DNA from: Symbiodinium natans
Taxonomy: Eukaryota > Sar > Dinophyceae > Suessiales > Symbiodiniaceae
Assembly: GCA_905221605.1 (NCBI GenBank)
Contig: CAJNDS010002368.1
Coordinates: 262,001-326,000, forward strand
Reading direction: 5' to 3'
DNA: 64,000 nucleotides
The notes beneath the pieces are model-generated. The model ran no database searches. It was not told where the DNA came from and saw nothing but the letters and a program-made list of their open reading frames with translations. The position numbers and the translations under genes are program-made. Positions 1 to 10,665 of this stretch are shown here, in pieces; the stretch's first letter is position 1; the number at the start of each line of letters is the position of its first letter.

Positions 1-1110
1 CTGTGCCGGTCCGACCCAGATTTTACTATTTTACTATTTTACTATTTTTACTAATTTTACGGGAAATCGGGAGTTTGCATCTCGAAAACCCAACCTTGCA
101 TGTCGGACCAGGATTCTATTATCCAGAGAAAATTCCTCCCTGTCTCTTTACTTTTAATAGGATGTCCTCCACGGGCTCAGCAGTTTGCATCTCGAAAACC
201 CACCTGTGCCGGTCCGACCCAGATTTTACTATTTTACTATTTTACTAATTTTACGGGAAATCGGGAATTTGCATCTCGAAAACCCACCTGTGCCGGTTGG
301 ACCCAGAAATTGCCCTTTTCCTGATTTCGCGCGAAATCCAGAGAAAATTCCTCCCTCTCTCTTTACTTTTAATAGGATTTCCTCCACGGGCTCAACCGTT
401 TGCATCTCGAAAACCCACCTGTGCTGGTCCGACCCAGATTTTACTATTTTACTATTTTACTATTTTACTAATTTTACGGGAAATCGGGAGCTTGCATCTC
501 GAAAACCCACCTGTGCCGGTTGGACCCAGAAATTACCGCTTTACTGATTTCGCGCGAAATCCAGAGAAAATTCCTCCCTCTCTCTTTACTTTTAATAGGA
601 TTTCCTCCACAGGCTCAGCAGTTTGCATCTCGAAAACCCACCTGTGCCGGTCCGACCCAGATTTTACTATTTTACTATTTTACTATTTTACTATTTTACT
701 ATTTTACTAATTTTACGGGAAATCGGGAGTTTGCATCTCGAAAACCCACCTGTGCCGGTTGGACCCAGAAATTGCCCTTTTCCTGATTTCGCGCGAAATC
801 CAGAGAAAATTCCTCCCTCTCTCTTTACTTTTACTAGGATTTCCTCCACGGGCTCAACCGTTTGCATCTCGAAAACCCACCTGTGCCGGTCCGACCCAGA
901 TTTTACTATTTTACTATTTTACTATTCTACTAATTTTACACGAACTCGGGAGTTTGCATCTCGAAAACCCACCTGTGCCGGTTGGACCCAGAAATTACCG
1001 CTTTTGCATCTCGAAAACCTACCTTTGCATGTCGGACCCCAAGAAAGTTTGCATCTCGAAAACCCAACCTTGCATGTCGGACCCCCAATTTGCATGTCGG
1101 ACAGAGGGAT
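1..1110. repeat. Tandem satellite, 224-239 bp unit
   Basis: The sub-motif TTTGCATCTCGAAAACCC recurs about every 110 bp, followed alternately by a CCGGTCCGACCCAG half with (TTTTACTA)n and a CCGGTTGGACCCAG half ending in TTTCGCGCGAAATCC. The GATTTCGCGCG core starts at 322, 546 and 785, so units differ by changes in the number of TTTTACTA copies. The last stretch (996-1100) degenerates to short TTTGCATGTCGGACC copies. Open frames here exist on both strands and simply follow the repeat, so I do not call genes. Confidence 0.9.
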
Positions 1111-1181
1111 CCCGTGGGAGGACAGAGGGATCCCTCTACGAGTACCTGATCGAAATGTCTCCCATTCCCTCCCTGAATCAT

Positions 1182-2143
1182 TAGGGTTTAGGGTTTAGGG
1201 TTTAGGGTGTAGGGTTTAGGGTTCAGGGTTTGTGTTTTGTCACATGCCACACTTCCTGGAAGTCCTCGAGCCCCGTGAATCTAGAGGCAGACAGGACTTT
1301 CATAACCCTTTATGATTCAAGTTTGGCCCCGGCGCCGCCGCCGTTTTCCGAAGAAAGCTTAGGGCTTAGGCTTTAGGGTTAGGGTTTAGGATTTAAAGTT
1401 TCGGGAGATGTTGGCAGACCAAACGGGGTTGGCCAGCCGCCTCGGGAAAAAAGGAAGCCCAAAAGCTACCTGGGTTTTCGTATGGAACGAGGGAGTTCGG
1501 TATCATATGACTTATAACCCACTACAAACATGAAAACAAAAACTCTAAACTACCCTAAATCCTACACCCTAAGCTGCTTCCCTCATCCCCTCCGAAGAAC
1601 CAGCAGGTGAACTGTCAAGTTGCACTATGGATCATAATGGGCGTTTAGGGTTTAGGGTTTAGGGTTTAGCAGGGGAGCCCTTGTCTACCTATCATGTACC
1701 CTCTCAAGCCCAAGGGCCCATACGTCAACACCCCTCTAAAGGTAAGGGACCATATTGAGGGCCCATGAAACTACCCTTAGAAACATCAGCTTGGATGGGC
1801 TCTGTGTTTCGGGGAGGTTAGAGTCTTTAATGCATCTTTGGGCTTGACAAACTTGCAACTTATAGGATTGCTGAGTGTTTCTCCACCCTCAAGCCTGAAG
1901 CCTAAAGCCGAAAAGCCAAAAGCCTCCTAAATCCAACCCGAAACCCGAGGGAATCATCGTTAGCATGTAAGCCTGTTGGGGAGGTTGGGACCCGAAACTC
2001 TCTGCCCTAAACCCTAACTCCTAAACCCTGAAAAACAAAAACGCCAAACCCTAGACTCAAGACCGGAAAACCTAAACAACCCTAAACCCTAAACCCTCAA
2101 CCCTAAACCCTAAACCCTCAACCCTCAACCCTAAACCCTAAAC
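1182..2143. other. Telomere-like-rich non-coding stretch
   Basis: Short runs of TTTAGGG and CCCTAAA flank unique pieces. A 41-codon frame on the plus strand from 1407 and a longer open piece near 1235-1365 exist, but neither has clear splice signals. Part of a fold-back element (right end near 1727-1797, ending GAAACTACCCTTAG) is present. Confidence 0.4.
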
Positions 2144-2215
2144 CTGACGGGAGGCGAAGGCTGACGGCCGACCTGGGCGTTGGGCGATGGACTGCAGGAG
2201 CTCCACAAACTTCTC
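2144..2215 (-). CDS. Candidate exon, helical repeat peptide
   Basis: Read on the minus strand, the acceptor CCCGAG|GAG opens 24 uninterrupted codons (EKFVELLQSIAQ then RPGRPSAFASRQ). The exon closes at CGTCAG|GTTTAGGG, so the telomere-like repeat itself supplies the GT donor; phase is 0 at both ends. The peptide resembles that of the exon at 3788-3865 (EKLQEMLGIVQQ...PSAARR), suggesting duplicated exons. Function unknown. Confidence 0.45.
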
Positions 2216-2639
2216 CTCGGGTACGGAGGGGGGAGGGTTTAGGGTTCAGGGTTCAGGGTTCAGGGTTCAGGGGTTTGGGTTTAGGGTTCGGGTGCAGGGT
2301 TTACGGTTTAGAGGGACGGAAGCTTTTTTGAGATTCGGAGAGGTACCATGCTAAGGGCCTACGGGTTTGCTTTGGGCTTGGGTTTAGGGGCTCTGGGGTT
2401 GAGAGTTCTAGGGGGCTTAGGGCTCAAGGTTAAGGGCTCAAGGGTGAAGGGGTCAAAAGGTCTCGAGGGTGTAGGTTTTGTCGATAGTTGATTCTTGTCA
2501 CTGTTACACCCTAATTCCTAAACCCTAAAACCTAGACCCTAAACCCTAAACCCGAAACCCTAAACCCTAAACCCCAAACCCCAAACCCCAAACCCCAAAC
2601 CCCACACGAAGCAAGCACCCCTATCCCCACAGGCAGAGG

Positions 2640-2720
2640 CTCGGATGCCGAACTTGCCGATGGAGGCCGCTCCAAAGCTAGGAATCCCGCCAGGACCTCG
2701 CGAGCTCATGGGTCGTCTCT
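2640..2720 (-). CDS. Ambiguous exon island
   Basis: A GC-rich island lies between CCCCAAA repeats on the left and a long TTTAGGG array on the right. Both strands are open. On minus, CGCGAG|GTCCTGG gives VLAGFLALERPPSASSASEP. On plus, CCACAG|GCAGAGG gives AEARMPNLPMEAAPKLGIPP. Minus is preferred only because its neighbours are minus. Confidence 0.25.
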
Positions 2721-2743
2721 AAGGGTGTGCAAGGGTTCTTGCT

Positions 2744-2844
2744 TGGGGTTTAGGGTTTAGGGTTTAGGGTTTAGGGTTTAGGGTTTAGGGTTTAGGGTTT
2801 AGGGTTTAGGGTTTAGGGTTTAGGGTTTAGGGTTTAGGGTTTAG
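2744..2844 (+). repeat. Telomere-like array (TTTAGGG)n
   Basis: About fourteen near-perfect TTTAGGG copies. It is internal to the window with unique sequence on both sides, so it is an interstitial array, not a chromosome end. Confidence 0.9.
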
Positions 2845-3096
2845 TGCTTAGGGCTTAGGGTTTTATACCTTCAAAAAATATGGCCCCTTGGGTTGTGCAG
2901 GGTATACGAGGGCTATAAGGGATCCCCATATTTACGTGCCCATACTAAGGGACCATGTAAGTAGCACAAAACCCCAAGCCCCATCCCAACAGCCGCAAAA
3001 ACACCCCTAAACCCTAAGCCCCAAACCCTAAACCCCTAAACCCTAAACCCCAAAACCCTAAACCCTAAACCGCAAACCCCAAACCCAAAAAAAAAC

Positions 3097-3157
3097 ATGT
3101 TGTCCAAGCGTCCCCAGCGCAATGGCGCAGCTCCTCTAACAAGGCCTGGCCCAGGAC
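3097..3157 (-). CDS. Candidate exon with strong acceptor
   Basis: A pyrimidine-rich acceptor CCTCTCTTGCAG precedes GTCCTGGGCCAG on the minus strand. The frame reads VLGQALLEELRHCAGDAWTT and the next bases are a possible GT donor (ACAT|GTTTTTTT). No family recognised. Confidence 0.4.
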
Positions 3158-3395
3158 CTGCAAGAGAGGCTGTCAGAGGGGTTTAGGGTTTAGGGTTTAG
3201 GGTTTGAATCCCTGAAACCTCAAACCCTACATCCTAAACTCTAAACCCTAAATCCTAAACTCTAAACCCCATAACTTTAAGGTTTAGGGTTTTGGGCGCT
3301 TTGGGGGTTTGAGGGCGTTTAGAGCTTTGAGGCCTCTTCTTTGGGCTTTGGGGTTAGCGCGCTAAACCCTAAACCCTAAACCCTAAACCCTAAAC

Positions 3396-3432
3396 CCGAC
3401 GCGTTAAGGGCTTGCAGGATCTGATGGATCTC
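3396..3432 (-). CDS. Candidate short exon
   Basis: Minus-strand ATAGACAG|GAG starts EIHQILQALNAS, similar in start and hydrophobic spacing to the exons at 2144 and 3788. It ends TCGG|GTTTAGGG, so the donor again lies in the telomere-like repeat. Confidence 0.35.
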
Positions 3433-3787
3433 CTGTCTATTTTTTTTTTGGGGGGGGGGGGGGTAAATTATTAACACAATATCTGTACATATATGTACAT
3501 AATAAGAATACAAAGGCAGTTTGTTTGGGGGGGAGAAAGGAACTTCTACTAGGCGCATGCAGAGGGACCCTCGGCTCCAGGCTTTAGGGTTTAGGCTTGA
3601 GGCTTGATGGTTTGGAGCTTGGGGTCCCAGGGTTGAGGGTTTCGGGTTTCGGGTTTAGGGTTTCGGGTTTGTGAAGGTTTAGGGTTTAGGGTTTAGGGTT
3701 TAGGGTTAGGGTTTAGGGCCTAGGGTTGAGGGCTTATAAGGTTCTGGGTATAGGGGCTTAGGGTTAAGGGCTGGGGTGGTTTAGGGC

Positions 3788-3865
3788 TCTTCTTGCGGCC
3801 GAAGGCGCTGAGATGTCCTGCTCCAGCGACTGCTGGACGATGCCGAGCATCTCTTGCAGCTTCTC
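3788..3865 (-). CDS. Candidate exon, helical repeat peptide
   Basis: CCTAAG|GAG opens 26 codons: EKLQEMLGIVQQSLEQ then DISAPSAARR. The only splice-like end is AGAAGA|GCCCTAAACC, a GC donor. Start, phase and the PSA-x-x-R ending match the exon at 2144-2215. It looks like an amphipathic helix; function unknown. Confidence 0.45.
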
Positions 3866-3899
3866 CTTAGGCCGCTTTATTGAACCCCAGAAACTCTAC

Positions 3900-5600
3900 A
3901 CCAGAACCCTATAGGGTTTAGGGTTTAGGGTTTAGGATTTAGGGTTAAACCTTAAAACATCCCCAAACCCTAGAAACCCTATAGAAACCCTATAGAAACC
4001 CTATAGAAACCCTTAATGGAAACCCTAGAGACCCTAGAGACCGTAGAACCCTAAACCCTGTAACCCCCATGCCTCCCAAAACCAACCCTGGCTCCAACCG
4101 TTACCATCCCCTTCCCCCCCCCCTCCCCCCCCGCGAGCAAAAACAACAGGAAACAAGAAAAACACACACGGCCTTGGCCGAAACCCTACGCCCCAAACCG
4201 CAAGCCCTACACCTCAAACTCCAAACCCTGCACCTTAAACCCTAAACCCCAATTCCTACCCCCCACCCCCGCCCCAACCGTAAACCATCGGCTTAAACCC
4301 CAAATCCTGCACCCTTTTACCCAAATCCTACCCTCCCCCCGCCCACCCTAATACGCTTCAAGCCCAAACCCTACACCCTAATCCCCAAATCTTACAACCC
4401 CCCCCTCCCAAAAACAAAACCATAGTCCGAGTGACTGGACCTTTTGGGCCGATGAACCCGCGGTCGCGAAGGAAGTCGAAAACCTAGGTTTTGGGATAAA
4501 CAATGGGCTGAGGGTTTTAGGGGCTTGGGGTTTAGGGCTTAGGGTTGAGGGTTTTAGGGCTTAGGGTTTTGGGACAGAAAATGGGCTGAGGGTGTTAGGG
4601 GCTCAGGGTTTATGGCTGTGGGGTTTTGGGATAAACAATGAGCTGCGGGTTTTAGGGGCTTAGGGTTGAGGGCTTCGCGTGTCTAGGGTGTTCTGCGCTG
4701 AGGGTCTATAGGGTTTATATGGTTTCGTGGGCTTAGGATGCTACGGTGGCTTTAGGGTTTAGCGTTTGATGGGTTTGGCGAGTTAGGTGCTTAGGGCGTT
4801 ATGTGCTCAAGGTGGTTTCAGGGTTTAGGGTGTTTTGGTGCGTTTAGACTTCGGGGTTTAGGGCTTCATGGGTTTCGAGACTCACAGGCCAGAGGGTTGG
4901 GTTTGTGGGGTTGTTAGTCAGTTGGTGTAAAGCCGGATCGGACACTAGCTAGAGGACGCAGCAAGCAAAGAAATCGCACCATGCACTTGCTTTACCTACA
5001 CCCGACAGATCCCGTAAACCCGAATCCAAAAGTCTTTACCCAAAACCCGAAAATCCAAACCCTCGACCCTAAAACCTAAACGTTTAGGGTTTTAGGGTTT
5101 TGCCGTTTTGGGCTTCAGGGTTTTGAGGCTTCGCAAGCCCCCACATCCCTTCTTAAGACGCCCTGCTTGTTCCAACGTGTCTGCCTTGGCGGGGGAGGCT
5201 TGGGGAGCTATGTTCAGGCTTCAGGGTTTCGGGTTGGGGTCCTAAACGCTAAACCCTAAAGTCCTAAACCCTAAACCCTAGATCACCCTGTTGTCCTACG
5301 GGCGGGGGAGGGGGCCCAGGAAGACTTACAACCTAAGTTCGGACTAGCCCTAAACCCTACACCCTAGACCCAGAACCTAAGTTCGCACTAGGACTCAAAA
5401 CTCAGCTCAGGGCTCAGGATTTGTTTAGCGGGTTTTAGGAGTTTAGGGGTTTAGGGGTTAAGGGTCTCAGGGCTTTAGGGGTTTAGAATTTTGGGTTTTA
5501 GGGTTTTAGGGTTCAGAATGTAGGGGTTTTAGGGTCTAAGGGACTAAAGGTGCTAGGGGTCTAGGGTTTACGGCTTTAGGGTTTAGAATTCAGGGTTTTA
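3900..5600. other. Degenerate telomere-like intron DNA
   Basis: CCCTAAA, CCCTATAGAAA and TTTAGGG variants in both orientations, plus C-runs near 4107-4132. No convincing exon seen between 3900 and 5600. Confidence 0.5.
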
Positions 5601-5619
5601 GGGTCTAGGGCTTTTCGGG

Positions 5620-5705
5620 CTTCGCGACGAAGACTGGCCCACCCACGACGCCAAGAAGCGCAGACCCGCTGCAGAAGCGTGTCGAAGATCTGCAGATTCC
5701 TGATG
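5620..5705 (-). CDS. Ambiguous exon island
   Basis: Both strands are open, partly because CTGCAG is its own complement. Minus: GGCATCAG|G then NLQIFDTLLQRVCASW. Plus: TKTGPPTTPRSADPLQKRVE. No clear donor on either strand. Confidence 0.22.
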
Positions 5706-5868
5706 CCCTAGTCCTAAACCCTAAACCCTAAACCCTAAACCTCAAGCCCGAAACCCCATTCTTTTGTGAGCCTTGATGGGTCTAGGGTCGGGGTGTTCTA
5801 GGGTCCTGACACAAAAACCCTTAGCCGAACATGCCGACAAGGCACCTAGGGTCTAGGGTTTAGGGTTT

Positions 5869-6022
5869 AAGGGTAGTTGCATGGTTCCTGAATATGGGCC
5901 CTTAAAGGGGACCCCTTATATACGCCGTTCATACCCTATAAAACCCAAGGGCCCATACTTCAGAACCATGTGAAGAAGGCAAGGGACCAGATTCAGGGAC
6001 CATCTAACTACCCTTAGACCAA
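5869..6022. mobile_element. Fold-back element, family C
   Basis: Inverted termini AGGGTAGTTGCATGGTTCC and (reverse complement of the right end) AGGGTAGTTAGATGGTCCC enclose about 90 bp. Related ends occur near 1727, 2860, 6630, 27476, 42380, 52755 and 62768. Non-autonomous, MITE-like; no transposase in the window. Confidence 0.6.
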
Positions 6023-6039
6023 AGGACTCCATCTAGGGT

Positions 6040-6150
6040 TTAGTTAGGGTTTAGGGTTTAGGGTTTAGGGTTTAGGGTTTAGGGTTTAGGGTTTAGGGTT
6101 TAGGGTTTAGGGTTTAGGATTTAGGGTTTAGGGTTTAGGGTTTAGGTTTT
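6040..6150 (+). repeat. Telomere-like array (TTTAGGG)n
   Basis: About fifteen TTTAGGG copies with few substitutions, directly followed by a family B fold-back element. Confidence 0.85.
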
Positions 6151-6159
6151 GGGGTTAGG

Positions 6160-6262
6160 GTTGGGATGTACCCCCGTATACAAACGGTCCTTCATACGGA
6201 TTACAGCACCCCCTATTATGATCCCTGTTAAGGGTTGTTAGTATAAGGGGAACATCCCACGT
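6160..6262. mobile_element. Fold-back element, family B
   Basis: Ends TTGGGATGTACCCCCGTAT and GTTAGTATAAGGGGAACATC are inverted relative to each other. Two further copies lie at 14428-14517 and 15631-15730 (GGACTGTTAGTATAAGGGGG). Confidence 0.65.
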
Positions 6263-6401
6263 TTAGGGTTTAAGGTTTAGGGCTTTCAGGGTAAGGGCCC
6301 GGGGTTGTAGCCAGTGGCGAAAAGCAGAGGGAGCGCTATGAAACGACCTTTCTCCAAACCCTAAACCCTAAACCCCAAACCCCAAACCCTAAACCCCAAA
6401 C

Positions 6402-6516
6402 CCCAGACAAAAGCAGAGGGAGTCCCCCCATCATCGCCGAGGCGCAACTCGTCGGCGAAGCCCAGGACACGGAGCTTCGTGAGCTTCCCCGCATCCTCCG
6501 CCAAGTTCACCTGCTC
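6402..6516 (-). CDS. Candidate exon, 38 codons
   Basis: GCCAG|GAG on the minus strand opens EQVNLAEDAGKLTKLRVLGF, then ADELRLGDDGGTPSAFVW. The donor falls in GTTTGGGGTTTAGGG. Acidic, helix-rich peptide whose PSAF ending recalls the exon at 2144. Function unknown. Confidence 0.45.
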
Positions 6517-7235
6517 CTGGCATCTTGGGGTTTAGGGTTTAGGGTTTAGGGTTTGGGGTTTGGGGTTTAGGGTTTAGGGTTTAGGGTCCAGGGCTTAGAG
6601 CTTGGGGCTTCTGTAAGTTCATCCGAAGGGAAGTTACTTGGGTTTTTATCGGGTATATAAGGGTATATATAAGGGTTCCCCAACTACTTGCCCCCTACCA
6701 CGGAACCATGCAGCTTCCCTGAAAGACTCATCCCAGGGTCGGATGTCTTGATGAGCTTGGTTTCTTGTCCATCACAGTTGCTTCCTTCCTCAAGCTGATT
6801 TCACTATAATCCCCTTAGAGCCTTAATAAAAAATATTTGTTTTGTTTAATACCCTCTTGGGTTTTATATAAACAAAAATTCAAAAAACCCCAAGGGGGAT
6901 ATAGTTCAAGGGGAGGCAGGGACCCTGCTAGTCGCAGGGTTTAGGGGATTTTTTAGGGGGTTTGGTGGGTGTCGGGTTTGGAGGCTCATAGGTCGTGATA
7001 AGTAGTGCCCGAAGTTGCTCTAAATAAGGTTCAGCTATACTTACCACAAAATGAAGCCTACTTACAACTACCCATGAGCCTCCTAGTAGGGAGCTAGGCA
7101 ATGAAGTTAACCCTGAAGCACTGGAACTGTCCAAACCCCGAAGCCCGCCAGAACCGCAAAAACCACCAACAAACCTCAAGCCTGTCCTCTGAAGCATCAG
7201 ACAGTACCAAAAACGGCCCTAAACCCTCCCTAAAC

Positions 7236-7310
7236 CGTCCTTTGAGCCAAAGCCTTCCACCAGCCCCTGAGCAGCTCTTAGCGCGGAGGACGTCAGCGCC
7301 CAGTCCAGAC
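7236..7310 (-). CDS. Candidate exon
   Basis: CCCTAG|GTCTGGAC to GGACG|GTTTAGGG on the minus strand. The frame reads LDWALTSSALRAAQGLVEGF. Both splice sites abut telomere-like repeats. The plus strand is also open, so strand is not proven. Confidence 0.38.
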
Positions 7311-7741
7311 CTAGGGTTTAGGGTTTAGGGTTGAGGGTTGAGGGTTCTGGGTTCAGGGTTTAAACCGGGGTTTAGGGTTTAGGGTTTAGGTTTTAGGGTT
7401 TAGGAGTTTTGGAGTTTATTGGGTTAAGGGGGTTGAGGCTTTGAGGGCTTTAGGTGTCCAAGGCTGAGGGCTTTGAGGGTTTAGGGTTTTGGGGGTTCAG
7501 GGTTGTGGGTTTAAGGGGGTTAAGGTTGAGAGTTGAGGGTTCAGGGCTTTGAGGGCTTACAGGGTTTATAGGGTCTCTGGGCTTAGAAGTTTAGAGCTTT
7601 GAGGGCCTAGGGCGTTCAGAACTAACATCGAGCCTGGGGCCCATGGAGCTTTGACCGAGAGGTCTTGACCGACGGTTTGTCCGCAACGTTTCGACCGAAA
7701 CCGCTTTGTCTTAGAACCTTCGTTTCCATTGAGGTGACTCT

Positions 7742-7858
7742 TCCCAAAGGGTCCATGTACCCATATATCATACACTAGGGCGTTATAGGTGTTCCTATAT
7801 AATAGCTTTAGGGCCCAAATGTATACGATATAGGTACATGGACCCTTAGGGCTTGTTT
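7742..7858. mobile_element. Fold-back element, family I
   Basis: GGGTCCATGTACCCATATAT and ATATAGGTACATGGACCC form about 20 bp inverted ends. A diverged relative is at 29078-29172. Confidence 0.6.
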
Positions 7859-8325
7859 GGAGTCTAGAGAGTTTAGTCATCGTGCAGGGACCCTAAAGCC
7901 TAAACCCTCAACCCTGATAAGGCCGCAAGAGAGAGCAAACAACGAGGATGCAATGGCGTCCACGTGCTGGTTCCAGGGGTCGCAAAGTTCCTCCTAGTTG
8001 TCCAGTATCCTGGGGGAATTAAGGCTATTCTACCCCAAGAAGGTTAAAGGTGACCTACTCTACTACTAGGTCCTAGAATCTGAAGCCATGCAGGACTAAT
8101 AAATAAATCACGCACATTTGTGGGGTCTCTGGCCATTGAAGATTCTCCAGGGTCCCTTTCCCTGCAGAGGATCTCTGAAATCTAGCCCTAAACCCTAACC
8201 CTAAACCCTAAACCCTGAAGCCGCTGAGACAGCTTGGGATGCTTCCTGAACCCTCAGCGTCCACCCTAAACCCTAAACCCTGGACCCTAGGCCCTGAACC
8301 CTAAACTCCCTAAACCTTCATGAAC

Positions 8326-8410
8326 CCTGCGAGAAATCCAGTCCCAGAGGCGCATGACTTGAAAGGCCCGTATCAGGGTCGGCAGCATGTCCGCTATCCT
8401 CAAGTCCGCT
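8326..8410 (-). CDS. Candidate exon, hydrophobic helix
   Basis: CCCCAG|A then ADLRIADMLPTLIRAFQVMR and LWDWISR, ending CAGG|GTTCATG. The spacing of hydrophobic residues suggests a buried or membrane helix. No family assigned. Confidence 0.42.
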
Positions 8411-8700
8411 CTGGGGTTTAGGGGGTTTAGGGTTTGGGGTTTGGGGTTTAGGGTTTGCGGTTTAGGGTTTGGGGTTCAGGGTTTGGGGTTTAGGGATTTA
8501 GGGATTCGGGTTGGGGATTTAGGATTTAGGGTTGAGGGCTTAGAGAGGACAATGGGCCATATTTGAAGCAAACTGAGAGAGACGTCTGGTTTTGGGGTTT
8601 CCCCTTGAGATGAACTCATTTGTTAGACTCTGGAACCAACTAAACTACTAACCCTATCATGAGGCCCAAAACCTAAACCCTAAACCCTAAACCCTAAAAC

Positions 8701-8918
8701 CCCAAATTCGGGAAAGTTGGTGCCACATCCTTGGCAATCTGCCACGAAAGCTCGGCAGCAATGGTCTCTGTTCTGTGCCTCTGAACACAGGCACGACGGG
8801 CACGCATCAGGTCTTGCTCCTTCTTGAGAGCACGTGCCATGGACATGAGGGTGCGTGCGTTCTCCTCGGCGTCTACGTCCAGTGCGAAGTCTTGTGGAAT
8901 GTCTGCAGGACTGTGAGA
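8701..8918 (-). CDS. Candidate exon, 72 codons
   Basis: The largest clean exon candidate in the left third. After the acceptor CTCAG|TCT the minus strand is open for 72 codons. It is rich in Arg, Glu and Ala (DVDAEENARTLMSMARALKK, then EQDLMRARRACVQRH, then ETIAAELSWQIAKDV), consistent with long charged helices or coiled coil. It ends before GTTTTAGGG. No family recognised. Confidence 0.55.
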
Positions 8919-8922
8919 CTGA

Positions 8923-8984
8923 GTTTAGGGTTTAGGGTTTAGGGTTTAGGGTTTAGGGTTTAGGGTTTAGGGTTTAGGGTTCAC
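8923..8984 (+). repeat. Telomere-like array (TTTAGGG)n
   Basis: Eight to nine copies immediately upstream (in minus-strand sense) of the acceptor of the exon at 8701-8918; read on the minus strand it supplies the C-rich tract before the AG. Confidence 0.85.
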
Positions 8985-9483
8985 CTATGTCCCTGCTGTG
9001 CAAGTCACAGCGCATTGAGGTCACCTCCGGCATCAGCTTGGAGTCCGCGTGGCCGTGTCTCCAGCTTATAAAACATTTAAGGTCCTAAACCCAAAACCTT
9101 AAACAACGAATCCTAAACCTACAGTCTTAATTATAGGCTATACCAGCAACTTCTGTGCCCTAAGCCTACACTCTTATAGGCTATACCAGCCAGCTTCTGT
9201 GCAAAGCAAAAAAGAGTCAGGGAAGGGTCCCAGTATGACAGGGCTTCGGGCTATAGATTGTCCGTGATAGGGTTGGCAGCTCGTGGCTTCAAGTGTTTCC
9301 GGGTTAAAAGGTTCAAAAGAGCTTTAATTAAAGCGGTTTAAAAAGGGTTTAAAAAAGGGTTGCAAAGGGTTTAGGGTTTTCACGGGCACTAAAGTGCTTA
9401 AAGCCCTCAATTCAGTAGGAGGCCGCGTGTCGCCGAAAATACCCACACTGCAGACCATCACCCGAAACCCTCAAAGCTCAACC

Positions 9484-9670
9484 CCTAAGCCCTACAAACC
9501 CTACAAACCCTATAAACCCTATAAACCCTATAAACCCTATAAACCCTATAAACCCTATAAACCCTGTAAACCCTATAAACCCTATAAACCCTATAAACAC
9601 TATAAACCCTAATGACCCTATAAACCCTATAAAACCCCATAAACCCTATAAGCCCTATAAACCCTATATA
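9484..9670 (-). repeat. Nonamer array (CCCTATAAA)n
   Basis: About eighteen copies of CCCTATAAA, a 9 bp derivative of the telomere-like unit. Because 9 is a multiple of 3 the array is open in several frames (KPY or YRV repeats), which I do not take as protein. Confidence 0.85.
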
Positions 9671-9869
9671 CCTATAAAACCAACGTTGAAGCTGGCAATC
9701 TGGCGCCCGCTGCACGCCACCCTGTCGCTCAGAGCCACCCAAAACCACAGCTGTGGAGGAACATCTGAGATCTGAGGGCTAAAACCCTAAACCCTAAACC
9801 CCAAACCCCAAAACCTAAACCTCAAATCCGAAACCCTAAACCCTAAACCCTAAACCCTAAACCCTAAAC

Positions 9870-9955
9870 CGAATTCGGCTGGTCCAGGGCTCCGGTGGAT
9901 GCGGATGGCCGCCAAGAGCCCGGCGCGGCGATCCGACTTGGCCAAGGTGTCCCGC
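9870..9955 (-). CDS. Candidate exon
   Basis: A C-run then CCAAG|G starts RDTLAKSDRRAGLLAAIRIH and RSPGPAEF; it ends TTCG|GTTTAGGG. The acceptor's pyrimidine tract is a pure C homopolymer. Function unknown. Confidence 0.45.
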
Positions 9956-10096
9956 CTTGGGGGGGGGGGGGGTTTTGGGGTTTAGGGTTTAGGGTTTAGG
10001 GGTTTGGGGTTTGGGGTTTAGGGTTGGGGTTTAGGGGTTAGTTTAGGGGTTTGGCGTAGGGCTCTTTCTTGCATCTTGAAGGGTAGCCGGTTGTAC

Positions 10097-10109
10097 TAGC
10101 ACTAGTACC

Positions 10110-10150
<41 letters not shown>

Positions 10151-10322
10151 CAGCAGTAGTAGGAGTAGCAGTCGGAGTAGCAGTTGCAGGTGCAGTTGCA
10201 GTTGCACTTGCAGCAGCAGTAGCAGTAGCAGTAGCAGCAGTGGCAGCAGAGACAGCAGAGACAGCAAAAGCAGCAACAGCAGCAAAAAAAGCAGCAGCAG
10301 CAGCAGCAGCAGCCGCCGTCGT
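10097..10322 (+). repeat. GTA/GCA trinucleotide microsatellite
   Basis: About 14 perfect GTA, then mixed GTA, GCA and GTT, then CAG-rich units and CAGCAGCAG. Frames read as poly-Leu, poly-Cys/Tyr or poly-Ala, all produced by the repeat. No gene called. Confidence 0.85.
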
Positions 10323-10545
10323 CGGCGGCGTCGTCGCATTCAGGGCCCCTTCTACGGGAAAGCATGGTCAGTTCTTGGGAACATATTATGCCCCCTTGCA
10401 TTTGAAGCACCCACAAAAAGCCCAGTTCGGTAAACCGAGGCAAGGCGCACAAAGTAGCTGAGAAGAAGGTCGATCTCCTCACGGCGACGAAGCATCTCAA
10501 TCCGACAAATGATGAGCCCTCTCAATCCTACAAGGAGACTCCCTC

Positions 10546-10665
10546 CCACTTTACCCTACTTGGGAGGGAGTAGACCGTGGAAGAAAAGTATATACTTTTT
10601 AGGCATAAGTAGCTATACTAGGAGCCCAGAACCAACAAAAGTATTAAAGCATAGTACTAGAAAAA
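10546..10665. mobile_element. Dispersed repeat, family E
   Basis: Shares an ordered set of blocks with 56405-56510: CCCTACTT, GTATATACTTTTT, TATACT, AGGAACCC-like, AGTATTAA and ATAGTACT. Transposon origin is inferred only from repetition. Confidence 0.5.

Noticed and set aside
1-1181. Open frames up to 191 codons in the left satellite
   Set aside because: They follow the tandem unit and overlap on both strands.
2744-2844. Chromosome end (true telomere)
   Set aside because: Telomere-like runs occur in both orientations throughout with unique DNA on each side; none reaches a sequence end.
3121-3157. Plus-strand reading with an in-frame TAA read as Gln (ciliate-type code)
   Set aside because: The minus strand gives an uninterrupted exon with a far better acceptor, so no code change is needed.
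9484-10322. Proteins of KPY, YRV, poly-Leu or poly-Cys repeats
   Set aside because: Pure products of 9 bp and 3 bp repeats, open in several frames.
10097-10322. Coccidian (Eimeria-type) genome with CAG repeats and AAACCCT repeats
   Set aside because: Only one CAG/GTA tract in 64 kb, many GC donors, and a channel-tail motif seen in dinoflagellates; not excluded but less likely.
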